The notes: generated from the sequence alone by a model not told the origin. Positions 7,002 through 15,485 are shown, counted from the stretch's first letter. The stretch is 34,054 bases of DNA from JBMNPT01 sp050943735 (GCA_050943735.1 JBMNPT010000015.1:1-34054); one strand, 5' to 3'. Program-made: numbers and translations.

Positions 7002-7151
7002 TTACTTGGTTTCCTTGTGCAGGGTATGCTTCTTGCAGAATCTACAATACTTGTTCATTTCCAAACGATCGGGATCGTTTTTCTTGTTCTTCATGGTGTT
7101 GTAGTTTCTCTGCTTGCATTCGCTGCAGGCCAGGGTCACTCTCACTCTCAT
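7002..7151 (-). CDS. rpmG: 50S ribosomal protein L33
   Basis: The 49-residue protein is the zinc-binding (four-cysteine) form of L33. It begins MRVRVTLACSECKQRNYNT and carries a second CRFC pair near the end before KKHTLHKETK. L33 sits near the E site of the large subunit. AGGAGGTG lies 5 bases before the ATG at 7151. It is the first gene of the rpmG-secE-nusG-rplK-rplA transcript; a tRNA-Trp, often found here, is absent. Confidence 0.97.
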   Translation of the reverse strand: MRVRVTLACSECKQRNYNTMKNKKNDPDRLEMNKYCRFCKKHTLHKETK

Positions 7152-7270
7152 TTTGGCACCTCCTACATAAATTGATGTACTGTGTATGTTAATTTGCATT
7201 AACAACAAAGATAACTTTTTGCGCCGTAAAACGAGCACAAAAAAATAGACCTATAAAAACAGGCATAGAT

Positions 7271-7299
7271 AGTATAGCATATTCTGTCCATCCGGTCAA
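7271..7299 (-). promoter_or_regulatory. Promoter of rpmG-secE-nusG-rplKA
   Basis: On the minus strand TTGACC (7299-7294) and TATACT (7276-7271) are spaced by 17 bases. The leader to rpmG is about 110 bases and contains a short perfect dyad TGTTAAT-TTGC-ATTAACA at 7187-7204 of unknown role. Confidence 0.88.
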
Positions 7300-7360
7300 G
7301 GAAATTTTTCGACGCAGAAGGATCATTTTTACGGAAATGGTCCCCTCCGCTATGGTTTTG

Positions 7361-7369
7361 TGGTATAAT
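7361..7369 (+). promoter_or_regulatory. Extended -10 promoter of the CsaB-fusion gene
   Basis: TG, one base, TATAAT (7361-7369) is an extended -10 element 37 bases before the start codon. No good -35 is visible 17 bases upstream. It is divergent to the rpmG promoter. Confidence 0.65.
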
Positions 7370-7406
7370 AGTAACATCATTGTACGTGTAAGACAGGAGA
7401 ACACCT

Positions 7407-9659
7407 ATGAAACCACATAAAATTTTAATGGTGACCATGAGCATGGGCGTAGGCGGCGCCGAAACCCACATTCTGGAGCTGAGCAAAGAACTCAAGCGCC
7501 GGGGCCACGATGTGGCTCTTTGTTCCCATGGAGGGGTCTACGTGGACGAGCTTACCGCGGCGGGCATTCGACATTATCAAGCACCCCTGCACACCCGTTC
7601 CCTTTCCACCATGGTACGGTCCTTCGCCGCACTGGACAAAGTCATTCGGAAAGAACGCCCCGATCTGGTACACGCCCATGCCCGGATTCCCGCACTACTA
7701 TGCCATTGGCTGTGCCGGCTGCATGGAATTCCCTTCCTCACCACCGCCCATTACAATTTCAAAACCACCGGCCTGCTGCGGCATTTTACCCGCTGGGGCC
7801 AGCGCACCATCGCAGTGAGTCAGGATCTGAAGCACTATCTGATGGACAGCTATCATCTGCCGGCCGCCAATATTTCGGTGACCGTCAATGGCATCGCCAC
7901 CGATAAGTTCTCCCCCCAGGCCAGCGATGGCGGACTGCGGGAGGAATTGGGCCTGCCGGCCGACTGCCGCACCGTCTGCACTGTCAGTCGGATGGATGCC
8001 AATGCCTGTAAGGCGGCTGAAATTCTCATTGATGGAGCCGAAGCTCCCTGCCGCAGAGATCCCAAATTGTATGTGCTCATCGTGGGCAGCGGTGGCCGGC
8101 TGGAAGAGCTGAAGGCCCGAGCGGAAGCCGTCAACGCTGCGGTGGGACGCAAGTGTGTGATTCTCACCGGCGGGCGGACCGATGTGGCCCGTTTCACCGC
8201 CCTGTGTGATGTATTTGTGGGGGTGTCCCGCAGTGCATTGGAAGCCATGGCCTGTGGAAAACCCACCATCCTGGCGGGCAACCAGGGGTACCTGGGCCTG
8301 TATACCCGGTCGGTGCTGCCCCAGTGTATCGCCACCAATTTCACCTGCCGTGGAATTCCCTACCCCGACGAGGGTCTTGTGTGGCAGGAAGTGGAAAAGC
8401 TGCTGGCGGGTGTGACCCCAGAGGGTCTTACCATGGAAGAAATTCGCCGCCAATCTCGGGACATCATTTTGGAGAGCTACTCGGTGGAACGCATGGCCAT
8501 GGACGCGGAACAGGTATACGACGATTTGCTCACCAATGGCCCTCATCCCCGGTTTGACTTTGTGGTCACTGGTTACTACGGCCACAACAACAGCGGTGAT
8601 GAAGCACTGCTCTCCGCTGTGGTTCACAATCTGCAAAAGGCCTGTCCTCAGGCCCGCATCTGCGCTCTTACCAGCGCTCCCATCGATGCGCAAAACCACT
8701 GGAATGTCACTGCGGTACAGAGATTCAATCTGCTGGCGGTCAATCGAGTCTTCCGTCACAGCCGGGTACTGCTGTTTGGCGGCGGCAATCTCATCCAGGA
8801 CATCACCAGCAACCGCTCTCTGCTATACTATCTTTTCCTATTAAAAAGTGCACAGCGCAGCGGCCTACGCACCATGCTGTACGCCAATGGCATCGGACCG
8901 GTGGTGAAAGAATCCAACCGTCGCCGGGCAGCCCGGGTACTGGACAAGTGCGATCTCATCACTCTGCGGGATCAGGATTCCGCCGCACTGCTGCAGCAAA
9001 TGGGTGTTACCCATCCCCGTATCCTGGTTACCGCCGATGAAATTCTCACTTTGACGCCCCCCTCAGATGCCCAGTGTCAAGCCGTCCGTCATGACTGCGG
9101 ACTGGATGGAAAAGCCTTTCTGGTGGTATCTGTCCGCCAATCCCGCCGCACACCGGCCGATTTCTTTCCCCGCCTGGCCCAAGCCATTTCACAAGTGTGC
9201 CGGCAACAGGCCCTGACTCCTGTACTCATCCCCATGCACCCTGATGTGGACCTGACACCTACCCAGGAATTTGCCAAGCTTCTCAGCGTACCTGCCGTAC
9301 TACCTCAGCTTTCCTCCATTCAGGATGTGATGTGTCTGATCCGCAGCAGCCAGCTGGTGGTGGGCATGCGCATGCACGCGCTGGTATTTGCGGCCTGCTG
9401 TCAAATTCCCTTTGTGGGGCTGGATTATGACCCCAAAGTGGAAAGTTTTGTCCGCCGGTTCCCTGAAATGCCCTGCTATCCGCTGGAACAGCTGGATGTA
9501 AAAGCACTGACCACCCGTCTGGAAGAAATGCTGGCCGGGCAGGATCAATTGCGGGAGAGCATCGGTACCGAGTTGGAACACTGCCGAGCGGAAGCGGCTC
9601 AAAACGCTCAGCTGGCCCGTCAGCTATGGGAGGATTGTCATGAGAATTCTGGGAATTGA
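7407..9659 (+). CDS. csaB: Glycosyltransferase (GT4-like) fused to polysaccharide pyruvyl transferase CsaB
   Basis: This 750-residue protein joins two enzymes. Residues 1 to about 375 resemble a GT4 glycosyltransferase: GVGGAETHILELSKEL near the start, HAHARIPALL, VTVNGIATDKF, and the donor-binding SALEAMACGKPTIL. From about residue 382 it matches CsaB: GYYGHNNSGDEALL, LLFGGGNLIQD, YANGIGPV, GMRMHALVFAA and GLDYDPKV. CsaB adds pyruvate ketals to secondary cell wall polysaccharide, creating the docking site for S-layer-homology proteins. The fusion would let one cytoplasmic protein both extend and pyruvylate a wall glycan; that coupling is inference. AGGAG lies 8 bases before the ATG. The end overlaps ruvX by 20 bases. 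Confidence 0.88.
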   Translation: MKPHKILMVTMSMGVGGAETHILELSKELKRRGHDVALCSHGGVYVDELTAAGIRHYQAPLHTRSLSTMVRSFAALDKVIRKERPDLVHAHARIPALLCHWLCRLHGIPFLTTAHYNFKTTGLLRHFTRWGQRTIAVSQDLKHYLMDSYHLPAANISVTVNGIATDKFSPQASDGGLREELGLPADCRTVCTVSRMDANACKAAEILIDGAEAPCRRDPKLYVLIVGSGGRLEELKARAEAVNAAVGRKCVILTGGRTDVARFTALCDVFVGVSRSALEAMACGKPTILAGNQGYLGLYTRSVLPQCIATNFTCRGIPYPDEGLVWQEVEKLLAGVTPEGLTMEEIRRQSRDIILESYSVERMAMDAEQVYDDLLTNGPHPRFDFVVTGYYGHNNSGDEALLSAVVHNLQKACPQARICALTSAPIDAQNHWNVTAVQRFNLLAVNRVFRHSRVLLFGGGNLIQDITSNRSLLYYLFLLKSAQRSGLRTMLYANGIGPVVKESNRRRAARVLDKCDLITLRDQDSAALLQQMGVTHPRILVTADEILTLTPPSDAQCQAVRHDCGLDGKAFLVVSVRQSRRTPADFFPRLAQAISQVCRQQALTPVLIPMHPDVDLTPTQEFAKLLSVPAVLPQLSSIQDVMCLIRSSQLVVGMRMHALVFAACCQIPFVGLDYDPKVESFVRRFPEMPCYPLEQLDVKALTTRLEEMLAGQDQLRESIGTELEHCRAEAAQNAQLARQLWEDCHENSGN

Positions 9660-10065
9660 TTACGGCGATGCCCGTACGGGTTTTGCCGTCTGCGACCCCA
9701 CTGGAATGCTGGCCTCAGCGGTGGAAACCTTCCACAGCCATAAAATGGAAGAGGTGGCCCAGCGTACAGCGGAACACGCACAAGCCTATCAGGCAGAAGA
9801 GCTGGTGCTGGGTTTCCCCAAAAATATGAACAATACCCAGGGGCCACGGGCCGAAAAAACGTTGGAACTGAAAGCCCGCCTAGAGGAATTGCTGCCGGAT
9901 ACTCCCATCGTGTTGTGGGATGAACGCAGCACCACCGTTTCGGCCATCCGCATTCTCAATGAAACCAACACCCGAGGGAAAAAGCGGAAAAATGTGGTGG
10001 ACAGTGTGGCGGCGGTGCTGATTTTGGAAAGCTATCTTGCCTACCGCCGCAGCCATGAAAAATAA
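9640..10065 (+). CDS. ruvX: Putative Holliday junction resolvase / pre-16S rRNA nuclease RuvX (YqgF)
   Basis: The 141-residue protein is a full-length YqgF family member with an RNase H-like fold. Visible motifs are RILGIDYGDARTG with the first acidic residue, LGFPKNMNNTQGPRAE, VLWDERSTT and DSVAAVLILESYL with the last Asp. In E. coli the homologue is needed for 16S rRNA 5' maturation; resolvase activity is debated. The ATG at 9640 overlaps the csaB-fusion coding region, preceded by GGGAGG, so the two genes form one transcript ending in the terminator just after the stop. Confidence 0.95.
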   Translation: MRILGIDYGDARTGFAVCDPTGMLASAVETFHSHKMEEVAQRTAEHAQAYQAEELVLGFPKNMNNTQGPRAEKTLELKARLEELLPDTPIVLWDERSTTVSAIRILNETNTRGKKRKNVVDSVAAVLILESYLAYRRSHEK

Positions 10066-10100
10066 AAAACTCTCCCATGCTCACATGGGAGAGTTTTTTT
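10065..10100. terminator. Terminator between ruvX and the GNAT gene
   Basis: AAAACTCTCCCATG and CATGGGAGAGTTTT form a perfect stem with loop CTCA, with T runs on both strands. It serves two convergent genes. Confidence 0.93.
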
Positions 10101-10569
10101 ATATGCTTTTTTCCATGAAATAGTTACGCAGCCATACATTTTTTCTGCACACTTGCTGCTCTTTGATCAGTTTGTAGCCTCGCTTCTCAAAAAAGGGTCT
10201 GGCCATCATCGATGCATGCGTTTGAATGATTTGATTCCCGGCAGCCTGTTCCAGATGGTCACACAACGCTGTTCCAATTCCCTGTCCCTGGTGGCCGCTG
10301 TGGACAAATAACATATCCAGCACTCCATGTTCCGCCAGACTTCCAAAACCCAAAATAGATTCTCCCCGTACAGCCACTACGGTATGCTGCCTGAGCAAAC
10401 GGAATTCCCAGCTCTTTTGATCCCATTCTCTGGGCGCCCAGGCGGATAACTGCTGATTTGTATAATATCCCACACCAATGGCATGAACAGTATCATAGAA
10501 AAGCTCGTGCAGAGATGAAATCTCCCATTCCTGACAGGGCCGTATTCTCAAATCATTCACATCATTCAC
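10099..10569 (-). CDS. GNAT-family N-acetyltransferase
   Basis: The 156-residue protein has the GNAT acetyl-CoA-binding signature HSGHQGQGIGTALCDHLEQ at about 91-109, preceded by a beta strand DMLFV. The closing region ARPFFEKRGYKLIKEQ is typical of the YafP-like subgroup. The substrate is unknown. The likely start is GTG at 10569, which overlaps the end of the upstream CNNM gene by 8 bases; no ATG is in frame and no close Shine-Dalgarno is seen, suggesting translational coupling. A GTG three codons later is an alternative. Confidence 0.85.
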   Translation of the reverse strand: MNDVNDLRIRPCQEWEISSLHELFYDTVHAIGVGYYTNQQLSAWAPREWDQKSWEFRLLRQHTVVAVRGESILGFGSLAEHGVLDMLFVHSGHQGQGIGTALCDHLEQAAGNQIIQTHASMMARPFFEKRGYKLIKEQQVCRKNVWLRNYFMEKSI

Positions 10570-11827
10570 CCACTGCCACTGCCTGTTCCTCCGGGGTTAG
10601 TTTTTTTACCATTATTTCCACCACCCGGCGGTCATCTGTGCGAGTCACTGTCACATCTAAATGCTGACAGACAAAGTGATCTCCCTGGTTGGGAATGCGG
10701 CCCAACTCTTCCATCACCCAGCCGCTTACCGTACTGGAATCATTTTCGCCATCCAAACCAAAGAAACGGTACATTTTATCCAGATCCATGGAGCAGGACA
10801 CCCGATAGGTATCCTCTGAAAGCTGACTGAAATCCTCCACCACTTCGTCGTGCTCATCCCAGATTTCTCCCACCAGTTCTTCCAGTATATCCTCCATGGT
10901 CACAATCCCCATGGTGCCGCCGTATTCGTCGCTCACCACCGCAATGTGGGACTTGCTCTTTTGCAGCAGCTTGAGCAAATCACTGATTTTCATGCTGGGT
11001 GTAACAAACACAGGCCGTTTGATAATCTCTTCCAAGGGGCGATCTGTCACCCCGGAACCACTGTAAAAATCCTTTTGATGAATGACTCCCACCACATTGT
11101 CAATGGTATCCTTGTAGACCAAAATACGGGAAAACCGGGATTCGGTAAATCTGCTTGCCACTTCTTCCTTGCTAGTGCCCCAGGGAACTGCTTCCAAATC
11201 CACCCGAGGCGTGAGAATGTCCTCTGCTTCCCGGTCAGTGAATTCGATGGCACTGCGCAACAGCTCGCTCTCATCCCGGTCAATGCCCCCGTCATGTTCC
11301 ACTTCTTCCACCATGGTGATGAGTTCCTGCTGGGTGAGCCGCCGGTCATCCGATACCACAAATAGCCGGGACAACAGCTTTTTCCACTGGGTAAACAAAA
11401 AATTGATGGGAGAAAGCACTACAATGAGAGCCCGGATAATGGGCGCCGAAAACAGGGCAAACCGTTCCGGATTTTCCTTGGCCAGGCTTTTGGGAGAAAT
11501 TTCGCCAAAAATCAACACCACAATGGTCACCACCACAGTGGAGAGCGTAGCTCCCATATCCCCGAAATAATCGATAAACAAAACAGTGCCAATAGAAGCC
11601 ACCGCAATGTTCACAATATTGTTGCCCACCAAAATGGTGGACAGCAACCGGTCATACTCCTCCGAAAGTTTCAGCACCAGCTGAGCCCGATGATTTCCCC
11701 CATCTGCCAATGTTTTGATGCGGGTTCGATTGAGCGCCGAAAACGCCGTTTCGGTGGCGGAAAAATACGCGGACATCAATATCAACACCGCCATAGCCGA
11801 TATTGACATCACAAGATTGTTGGGCAT
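10562..11827 (-). CDS. CNNM/CorC-family membrane protein (hemolysin C-like, divalent cation transport)
   Basis: The 421-residue protein has an N-terminal DUF21/CNNM domain with about four hydrophobic segments (about 5-175; SAYFSATETAFSALNRTRIK is the family signature). A cytoplasmic CBS pair (about 200-320; SRILVYKDTIDNVVG and IAVVSDEYGGTMGIVTMEDI) and a C-terminal CorC_HlyC domain (about 335-415) follow. Bacillus relatives such as MpfA export magnesium; older annotations say hemolysin. The start is ATG at 11827, 10 bases after AAAGGAG; a TTG three codons earlier sits on top of the ribosome binding site. Transcription starts some 200 bases upstream, through a leader with a small ORF and terminator-like hairpin. 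Confidence 0.9.
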   Translation of the reverse strand: MPNNLVMSISAMAVLILMSAYFSATETAFSALNRTRIKTLADGGNHRAQLVLKLSEEYDRLLSTILVGNNIVNIAVASIGTVLFIDYFGDMGATLSTVVVTIVVLIFGEISPKSLAKENPERFALFSAPIIRALIVVLSPINFLFTQWKKLLSRLFVVSDDRRLTQQELITMVEEVEHDGGIDRDESELLRSAIEFTDREAEDILTPRVDLEAVPWGTSKEEVASRFTESRFSRILVYKDTIDNVVGVIHQKDFYSGSGVTDRPLEEIIKRPVFVTPSMKISDLLKLLQKSKSHIAVVSDEYGGTMGIVTMEDILEELVGEIWDEHDEVVEDFSQLSEDTYRVSCSMDLDKMYRFFGLDGENDSSTVSGWVMEELGRIPNQGDHFVCQHLDVTVTRTDDRRVVEIMVKKLTPEEQAVAVGE

Positions 11828-11884
11828 ATACGTCAAACTCCTTTAATTCCATCCCTGTTTCTGCTGCCATTTAGATGATCTTTT

Positions 11885-12010
11885 CTACATACGCAAAAAG
11901 GCATACCTGTCCCTGCGCATCCCGCAGGACAGATATGCCCGGTATGACAGACTTATGCAGCAATTATGAGTATCACATTCGTCCTCTTCCGCATTGTCCA
12001 TTTTGCTCAC
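11885..12010 (-). CDS. Candidate 41-codon leader peptide upstream of the CNNM gene
   Basis: The leader transcript holds an ORF starting with GTG at 12010, 4 bases after GGAAGGAG, and ending at TAG. The peptide begins VSKMDNAEEDECDTHNCC, with an acidic run (EEDECD) and four cysteines at positions 12, 17, 18 and 29; the remainder is basic (RRDRY). An ATG three codons in is an alternative start. Its 3' half overlaps the hairpin described separately, so ribosome position could decide whether the hairpin forms. I do not recognise the peptide. It could be fortuitous, but the ribosome binding site, its position right after a strong promoter and the overlap with a terminator-like hairpin argue for a regulatory leader. 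Confidence 0.5.
   Translation of the reverse strand: MSKMDNAEEDECDTHNCCISLSYRAYLSCGMRRDRYAFLRM
11895..11939 (-). terminator. Attenuator-like hairpin in the CNNM leader
   Basis: On the minus strand GGCATATCTGTCCTGCG pairs with CGCA, one bulged G, then GGACAGGTATGCC. This gives a 17-pair stem with one G-T pair and a GGAT loop, followed by TTTTTGCG. It has the form of an intrinsic terminator, lies about 68 bases before the start codon of the CNNM gene, and only works in the minus direction. Confidence 0.7.
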
Positions 12011-12043
12011 AATTCTCCTTCCAGAACAATTGAATTCGTGCAA

Positions 12044-12072
12044 ATTATACCGCAAAATCTCTATCTTGTCAA
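12044..12072 (-). promoter_or_regulatory. Promoter of the CNNM-GNAT transcript
   Basis: On the minus strand TTGACA (12072-12067) and TATAAT (12049-12044) are separated by 17 bases, a full consensus sigma-A promoter. The -35 overlaps the stop codon of the upstream MATE gene. Confidence 0.92.
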
Positions 12073-13418
12073 CTATGGGGGGACAGCATGGATTGCTCCA
12101 GCTTTTTCCTGCTTTTCAAATACACAAGCGCTCCCACTGCATCAGCCAGCAGCCAGCCAATGGGTACCGACCACCAGATCCCGTCGGTTCCCACCAATGG
12201 CGCCAGCGTATAGGCCAGCACCACCCGGGTGCCCAATGAACAAAAAGTGAGAATTACCGACATGGCAGGCCAGGCCACCGCCCGATACAATCCGTACAGC
12301 AAAAACAGCCAGCCAATACCGCAGTAAAATGCTCCTTCAATCCGCAGATAGCGAATTCCCACCGCCAGCACTTCTGTGTCCTGAGGCTGAACAAACAGCA
12401 GCATCAGAGGACGGGCCGCCAGCCACACCACAGCGGTGATGACAAGGCAAAACAGCGTACTGGTGAGAAAAGCGCTCCGAATTCCGCCCCGAATCCGATC
12501 CATCCGCCCAGCGCCATAGTTTTGGGCAATGAAGGTGGAAAACGCATTGCCAAAATCCTGCACCGGCATGTAGGCAAAAGCATCGATTTTCACCGCCGCC
12601 GCAAAGGCCGCCATCACCACCGGTCCAAAGCTGTTGACCAGGCCCTGCACCATGAGAATTCCCAAATTCATCACCGATTGCTGTACACAGGTGAGCAGAG
12701 AAAAGGACGACAGCTCCCGCAGAATTTCACCGCTGTAGGCCAGATGTTTTCGTCCCACTCGTAAGGCAGGCACACAGATCCAAGTATAGACCATCACTCC
12801 CAGCCCCGAAAGATACTGGGCAATCACAGTGGCTACGGCCGCGCCTTCCACGCCCCACTCCAGCCCCCGGATGAACCACAGGTCCAATCCGATGTTAATG
12901 AGGGCGGAAATTCCCAAAAAGAGCAACGGTGTCAGGGAGTTGCCCACCGACCGCAGCAGATTGGAAAAGAAATTGTAAAGGAAGGTGGCAGGGATTCCCC
13001 AAAAGACCACCCACAGATAGGCCCGCATCAGAGGATAGACACTGGCATCCACCCGCAGCAGCCCCAGAATGGGGTCCAATAACGCAAATACTCCAGCGGT
13101 CAACACCATGGCCAGCAGACCGATTAGCACAAAGGAGAGGAAAATGCTCTGCCGCAGCCGATCCTGCTCCCCTCGGCTGTACCGGATGGAAAACACCACT
13201 CCACTGCCCATGCACAGGCCCAGCAAAATGGAGGTGAGAAAGGTCATCAGCGTGAAGGAGGAACCCACTGCGCCCAACGCCCGAAACCCCAGATACCAGC
13301 TCACAATGAAAGTATCTGCCACATTGTACAGCTGTTGAAGCAAATTGCCCAGCGCCATGGGCAGGGCAAACCACAACATGGTGGAAGTGATATTGCCCTT
13401 GGTCAAATCCCGATGCAT
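12069..13418 (-). CDS. MATE-family efflux transporter
   Basis: This 449-residue protein has about twelve hydrophobic helices in two related halves. The start, TKGNITSTMLWFALPMALGN followed by LLQQLYNVADTFIVSWYLG, is the hallmark of the DinF/NorM-like MATE superfamily common in Clostridia. The second half contains the corresponding PVQDFGNAFSTFIAQNYGA. MATE proteins export cationic drugs or metabolites using Na+ or H+ gradients; the substrate here is unknown. AAGGAG lies 5 bases before the ATG. It follows the M42/murD operon after a hairpin and is followed directly by the CNNM promoter. Confidence 0.92.
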   Translation of the reverse strand: MHRDLTKGNITSTMLWFALPMALGNLLQQLYNVADTFIVSWYLGFRALGAVGSSFTLMTFLTSILLGLCMGSGVVFSIRYSRGEQDRLRQSIFLSFVLIGLLAMVLTAGVFALLDPILGLLRVDASVYPLMRAYLWVVFWGIPATFLYNFFSNLLRSVGNSLTPLLFLGISALINIGLDLWFIRGLEWGVEGAAVATVIAQYLSGLGVMVYTWICVPALRVGRKHLAYSGEILRELSSFSLLTCVQQSVMNLGILMVQGLVNSFGPVVMAAFAAAVKIDAFAYMPVQDFGNAFSTFIAQNYGAGRMDRIRGGIRSAFLTSTLFCLVITAVVWLAARPLMLLFVQPQDTEVLAVGIRYLRIEGAFYCGIGWLFLLYGLYRAVAWPAMSVILTFCSLGTRVVLAYTLAPLVGTDGIWWSVPIGWLLADAVGALVYLKSRKKLEQSMLSPHS

Positions 13419-13438
13419 GGTTTCTCCTTTCCGCAGGG

Positions 13439-13465
13439 AAAGGGCGGAGAAATTCTCCGCCCTTT
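13439..13465 (-). terminator. Hairpin between the M42 operon and the MATE gene
   Basis: AAAGGGCGGAGAA and TTCTCCGCCCTTT form a 13-base inverted repeat around one base. The T tract after it on the minus strand is only three bases, so it may be a weak terminator or an mRNA 3' end stabiliser for the upstream peptidase genes. Confidence 0.6.
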
Positions 13466-13470
13466 GTGTA

Positions 13471-14451
13471 TCACAGGTCTCTCTCCAGCGCGGCTGTCAG
13501 CAGCTGCGCACAGGATTCCAAATCCGCCTTGCTCACCATCTCGTTGGCACTGTGGATATACCGGGTGGGCACTGAAATCCCACCACACAGTACACCGCCC
13601 CGGCTGAGGGAAATGGCTCCCGCATCGGTAGAACCGGCGGTGAGAATTTCCAGCTGGGTGGCTACACCAGCCTCCCGGGCAGCGGTGCACAGCCACTGCT
13701 TTACCCGGGGATGGGTGATGAGTCCACCGTCTTTCAGCTTGATGGCCGCGCCCTTGTGCAACTCCACCGCCATGGGATCACATCCCATCACATCCCCAGT
13801 ATCGGTGACGTCCAACGCCAGTGCCACATCAGGCTGCAGCCCATAGGCCGCCGTCCGGGCGCCCCGCAAACCCACCTCTTCCTGTACGGTAAACACACAG
13901 TAAAGATCATACCGGCAGCCCCGCACCCGGCGCAATGCCTGAATGGCCAGCCAGCAGCCCGCCTTGTCATCCAGTCCCCGGCCAATGAGCACCGGACCGC
14001 ACTCTTCGATACCCCGGTGAAAGACAGCCATATCGCCCACCTGTACCAGTTCTTCAGCCTCCTCCCGGCTGCGGACTCCGATGTCAATGTAGCAGTCTTT
14101 GAGCTTGCAATCGCCCAACTTGACTTTTTCATCGTAATGCACCACTCCCTGCACGCCGCTGGGAAAGCGCACCTGTTGATTGATCAGGCTGGCCACCTCG
14201 TGTCCGCCCACCGGCGCGAAACGCACAAAGCCTTTTTCATCCACCACAGTGGCAATGAGCCCAATCTCATCCATGTGGGCGCTGAGCATCAGCACCGGGC
14301 CCTCTCCTTTTTTATGAGCGATGAGATTGCCCATCACGTCGGTGGTGATTTCATCGCAGTAAGGCTCCACTTCCCGGCGGATCACTTCCCGCACCTGGTC
14401 TTCCCGACCCGAGGGAGATGCCACACACAGCCGTTTCAAAAGTTCCATCAT
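13471..14451 (-). CDS. M42 family metallopeptidase (third of three)
   Basis: The 326-residue protein is a full-length M42 glutamyl/general aminopeptidase, a dinuclear-metal enzyme that usually assembles into dodecameric shells and trims peptides in the cytosol. Visible metal and catalytic sites are AHMDEIG (His), GLDDKAG (bridging Asp), VQEEVGLRGA (catalytic Glu-Glu), ALDVTDTGD (Asp) and RYIHSANE (C-terminal His). It begins with two adjacent ATG codons preceded by AAGGAAGACCAACC. It is 15 bases downstream of the second M42 gene, so it belongs to the murD transcript. Substrate specificity cannot be read. Confidence 0.93.
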   Translation of the reverse strand: MMELLKRLCVASPSGREDQVREVIRREVEPYCDEITTDVMGNLIAHKKGEGPVLMLSAHMDEIGLIATVVDEKGFVRFAPVGGHEVASLINQQVRFPSGVQGVVHYDEKVKLGDCKLKDCYIDIGVRSREEAEELVQVGDMAVFHRGIEECGPVLIGRGLDDKAGCWLAIQALRRVRGCRYDLYCVFTVQEEVGLRGARTAAYGLQPDVALALDVTDTGDVMGCDPMAVELHKGAAIKLKDGGLITHPRVKQWLCTAAREAGVATQLEILTAGSTDAGAISLSRGGVLCGGISVPTRYIHSANEMVSKADLESCAQLLTAALERDL

Positions 14452-14466
14452 GGTTGGTCTTCCTTT

Positions 14467-15474
14467 CTATCTGCAAATCAGCGCGGCACACAGTTCCCGC
14501 ACGCTGTTCATGTCCTCCAGAGAAATGACACTGGACGGCGAATGGAGATACCGGCAGGGAATGGAAATCGCCAGTGTTTTCACTCCGGTTCCGCTGCGGT
14601 GAATGGCTCCGCTGTCATTTCCTCCCGCAATGCTCCGCTTCATCTGAAATGGAATTCCCTGCGCCTTGGCGGTATCCACCGCCCGGGCCACCATTTCCTG
14701 GCTGTAGATGGTGGAACGGTCCATCACTGAAATGACCGCGCCCTGCCCGGCCCGACTCACCTGATCGCTCTCTCCGCAGCCAGTGAAATCAGCACAGGTG
14801 GTAGTTTCCACCACGTAGGCCTCATCGGGATGCAGCCGCTCCGCAGCCACAGTGGCGCCCCGCAAGCCAATCTCCTCCTGCACACTGAACAAAAACCAGG
14901 TGTCATACTGCAGCGGCTGCTGAATCAGTTTCAGCAAAATGGCACACCCGGCCCGATCATCCAGGGCTTTGGCCCGTACAAATCCGTCGCCAAAGGAGAC
15001 AAATTCCGAATCAAACTGAATGGAATCTCCCAGCCGAACCCATTTCAGGGCCTCTTCCCGGCTGGACGCCCCAATGTCAATGTACATCTTGTCCGCCTTT
15101 ACCGCCTGTTTGCGCTCTTCGGGGGTGTGCAGGTGGATAGCCTTGATGCCCACCACACCGGGGATGCGGTTTTCTCCCACATAGACCCGTTTGCCCAGCA
15201 GGACCCGGGAATCAATCCCGCCCACTGTTTCAAACTTCAAAAATCCCTCATCGGTGACTTTTTTCAGGATGAGACCCACCTCATCCATATGAGCCGCCAC
15301 CAACACTTTCTTTTTGGAACTGGCGCCCCGTTTCAAAGCAATCACATTGCCCATGGGATCGATTTCCACCCCATCGGCATAGGGCAGCAGCTCTCCGTAT
15401 AAAAACTGCGCCACCCGCTGTTCATCTCCACTGATGCCGTCCAGCGTGCACAATTTTTTCAGCAGATCCAACAT
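14467..15474 (-). CDS. M42 family metallopeptidase (second of three)
   Basis: The 335-residue protein is a second M42 enzyme. Its sites are AHMDEVG, ALDDRAG, VQEEIGLRGA, YVVETTTCADFTG and RYLHSPSS. The fourth metal ligand is in an ETT context rather than the Asp of its two neighbours; this Glu variant occurs in many M42 members, so activity is still expected, perhaps with different specificity. GGAGGA lies just before the ATG, which is 11 bases after the first M42 gene. The three paralogues are clearly diverged from one another and are not a recent duplication. Confidence 0.93.
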   Translation of the reverse strand: MLDLLKKLCTLDGISGDEQRVAQFLYGELLPYADGVEIDPMGNVIALKRGASSKKKVLVAAHMDEVGLILKKVTDEGFLKFETVGGIDSRVLLGKRVYVGENRIPGVVGIKAIHLHTPEERKQAVKADKMYIDIGASSREEALKWVRLGDSIQFDSEFVSFGDGFVRAKALDDRAGCAILLKLIQQPLQYDTWFLFSVQEEIGLRGATVAAERLHPDEAYVVETTTCADFTGCGESDQVSRAGQGAVISVMDRSTIYSQEMVARAVDTAKAQGIPFQMKRSIAGGNDSGAIHRSGTGVKTLAISIPCRYLHSPSSVISLEDMNSVRELCAALICR

Positions 15475-15485
15475 GCTCCATCCTC

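Noticed and set aside
10562..10569. Frameshift between the CNNM gene and the GNAT gene
   Set aside because: Both products are complete family members of normal length; the 8-base overlap is ordinary translational coupling.
14467..15474. Glu in place of Asp at one metal-ligand position of the second M42 peptidase, as a sign of inactivation
   Set aside because: A Glu in an ETT context at this position is common among M42 enzymes as I recall the family, and all other ligands are intact.
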